NCBI RefSeq assembly: GCF_011317445.1
Contig: NZ_JAAAPL010000001.1
Location: forward strand, 1,364,001-1,428,000
Source of the DNA: Chelativorans multitrophicus
GTDB taxonomy: Bacteria > Pseudomonadota > Alphaproteobacteria > Rhizobiales > Rhizobiaceae
DNA: 64,000 nt
Reading direction: 5' to 3'
A model generated the notes under the pieces. It ran no database searches. It was not told where the DNA came from and worked only from the letters and a program-made list of their open reading frames with translations. Shown piece after piece: positions 62,757 to 64,000 of the stretch (position 1 is its first letter; each line of letters begins with the position of its first letter). A program made the position numbers and the translations under genes.

Positions 62757-64000
62757 CCACAATAGATCCCCTCTCGCATGGGCTGTGGGAGAAGACGGCA
62801 CCACCCGCGCCGCTGACCGAACATCTTTCGGGCGAAAAACGCGCCGACGTGGCAGTGGTCGGAGCGGGCTTCACCGGACTTTCCGCCGCCCTGCATCTTG
62901 CACGAGCAGGTGTTTCGGTAGTGGTGCTCGAAGGCGCCGAGATCGGCTTCGGCGGCTCCGGCCGCAATGTCGGCCTCGTCAATGCTGGCCTATGGATCAT
63001 GCCGGACGAGGTTCCTGCCATCCTGGGCAGAGACTATGGGGAGAGGCTGCTAAATGCCCTGAGCGACGGGCCGCGTGTGGTTTTTGATCTCATCCGCAAT
63101 CATGACATCGATTGTGAAGCTGAACAGGCCGGAACCCTGCACTGCGCGGCGGACCGCAGAGGCCTGCGGGAGCTGGAAGACCGAGCGCGCCAATGGCAAG
63201 CTCGGGGCGCCCCGGTGCGGCTCCTGGGGAGCGATGAGACCGCAGCCCGCGTAGGAACCAGCGCCTATATGGGATCGCTGCTTGACGAGCGCGCGGGAAC
63301 GATCCAGCCGCTCGCCTATGTCCGGGGTCTCGCCCGAGCGGCGATCCAGGCGGGCGCGAAGGTCTTTACCCAGTCTCCCGTGGCCGGCGCCGAGCGCGAG
63401 ACCAGCGGCTGGCGGCTACGCACGCACCACGGAAGCGTGCGGGCCGACTGGATCATTGTGGCAACCAATGCCTACACGACGGCCCCCTGGCCGGAGATAC
63501 GTGCCGAGCTCATTCACCTGCCCTATTTCAATTTTGCCACGCCGCCGCTTCCCGAAGGAGCCCTTCAGCGAATCCTGCCCGGACGGGAGGGAATCTGGGA
63601 TACGAAGGAGATCCTGAGTTCGCTGCGCCGGGACCTGCAGGGCCGGCTGATCTTCGGCAGCGTCGGTGCATTGCGCGGGACGGGAGCGGCCGTTCATGCC
63701 GCCTGGGCAAAGCGCTCGCTGCGCAAGCTCTTCCCGTTCCTGGACGAAATCACCTTCGAAAGCGCCTGGTACGGCAAAATCGGCATGACCGTCGATGCCA
63801 CGCCCCGATTCCATCGCCTGGACCGAAATGTAATAGGGTTCAGCGGCTATAATGGCCGGGGCATCGCGCCGGGCACCGTCTTTGGGCAATATCTCGCCCG
63901 CCTGATCACGGGCGGGATCGGCGAGAAGGACCTGCCGCTGCCATTGACCGACCCGCGGGAGCAGCGGTTTCGTCCATTGCGCGAGTCCTACTATGAGGCG
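62753..64000 (+). CDS. FAD-dependent amine/amino-acid oxidase (PuuB/DadA-like), 3' end outside window
   Basis: An open frame of 416 codons runs from TTG 62753 to the window edge. The FAD-binding motif 'DVAVVGAGFTGLSAALHLARAG' is near residue 32-53, with 'GFGGSGRNVGLVN' after it. 'GFSGYNGRGIAPGTVFGQYLARLI' near 363 is the C-terminal FAD motif. The start is TTG (overlapping the peptidase stop) with AAGGGG five bases upstream; there is no ATG in frame at the right place. It belongs to the DAO family like PuuB at 20930, with which it shares layout. The substrate is probably an amine or gamma-glutamyl amine. Confidence 0.85.
   Translation, partial: MTTIDPLSHGLWEKTAPPAPLTEHLSGEKRADVAVVGAGFTGLSAALHLARAGVSVVVLEGAEIGFGGSGRNVGLVNAGLWIMPDEVPAILGRDYGERLLNALSDGPRVVFDLIRNHDIDCEAEQAGTLHCAADRRGLRELEDRARQWQARGAPVRLLGSDETAARVGTSAYMGSLLDERAGTIQPLAYVRGLARAAIQAGAKVFTQSPVAGAERETSGWRLRTHHGSVRADWIIVATNAYTTAPWPEIRAELIHLPYFNFATPPLPEGALQRILPGREGIWDTKEILSSLRRDLQGRLIFGSVGALRGTGAAVHAAWAKRSLRKLFPFLDEITFESAWYGKIGMTVDATPRFHRLDRNVIGFSGYNGRGIAPGTVFGQYLARLITGGIGEKDLPLPLTDPREQRFRPLRESYYEA

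Overview
The window is ordinary-looking, gene-dense chromosomal DNA of a GC-rich alphaproteobacterium. I place it in the Hyphomicrobiales (Rhizobiales), most like the Mesorhizobium/Chelativorans/Nitratireductor group. The signs are: a tRNA-His without an encoded G-1 and with A73; a perfect Irr-type iron-control palindrome; a large soluble PdhS-like (PleC/DivJ family) kinase; a zwf-pgl-edd Entner-Doudoroff operon; a thuAB pair; and CTTGAC -35 boxes. The species call is inference. No rRNA, prophage, intact insertion sequence or CRISPR array was seen.

Layout. 1-8400: end of a BKACE-type enzyme, a secreted LVIVD beta-propeller protein, tRNA-His, a phasin, the PdhS-like kinase, then an Irr-box-controlled ferric iron binding protein. 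8400-14400: its two-domain permease (no ATPase gene beside it), acetoacetyl-CoA synthetase and an AsmA-family protein. 14400-22220: a putrescine locus, with potFGHI uptake genes on the minus strand and, divergently, a degenerate receiver protein, puuA and puuB. 22220-26480: zwf-pgl-edd. 26490-30090: a divergent envelope locus (NoeA-like methyltransferase plus tiny membrane protein; sulfatase-fold membrane enzyme) with a textbook Pho box in between. 30190-34950: chrA, folD, proC, purine nucleoside phosphorylase and an HdeD protein. 35220-38160: yceI, a COG4315 secreted protein, an ECF sigma/anti-sigma pair and cytochrome b561. 38690-42390: thuA, thuB and a Na/Pi symporter. 42370-45430: polysaccharide deacetylase plus ATP-grasp ligase, and a VOC protein. 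45510-50080: a 1519-residue autotransporter with in-frame 135-bp repeats. 50840-54730: a siderophore-type ABC importer. 54740-60460: a cecR-ybhGFSR exporter operon. 60710-64000: an M3 oligopeptidase translationally coupled to an FAD amine oxidase cut by the window end.

How the genes work together. PotFGHI imports putrescine, PuuA glutamylates it and PuuB oxidises the product. Iron is handled by two unrelated importers. Phosphate status probably controls the locus at 28.3 kb. The most interesting candidate for a poorly described system is this Pho-box locus (26.5-30.1 kb). Next come the ATP-grasp/deacetylase pair and the sigma/COG4315/cytochrome b561 cluster. Several starts were moved from the longest open frame to sites with better ribosome binding sites or family-consistent N-termini; these are stated in each entry.
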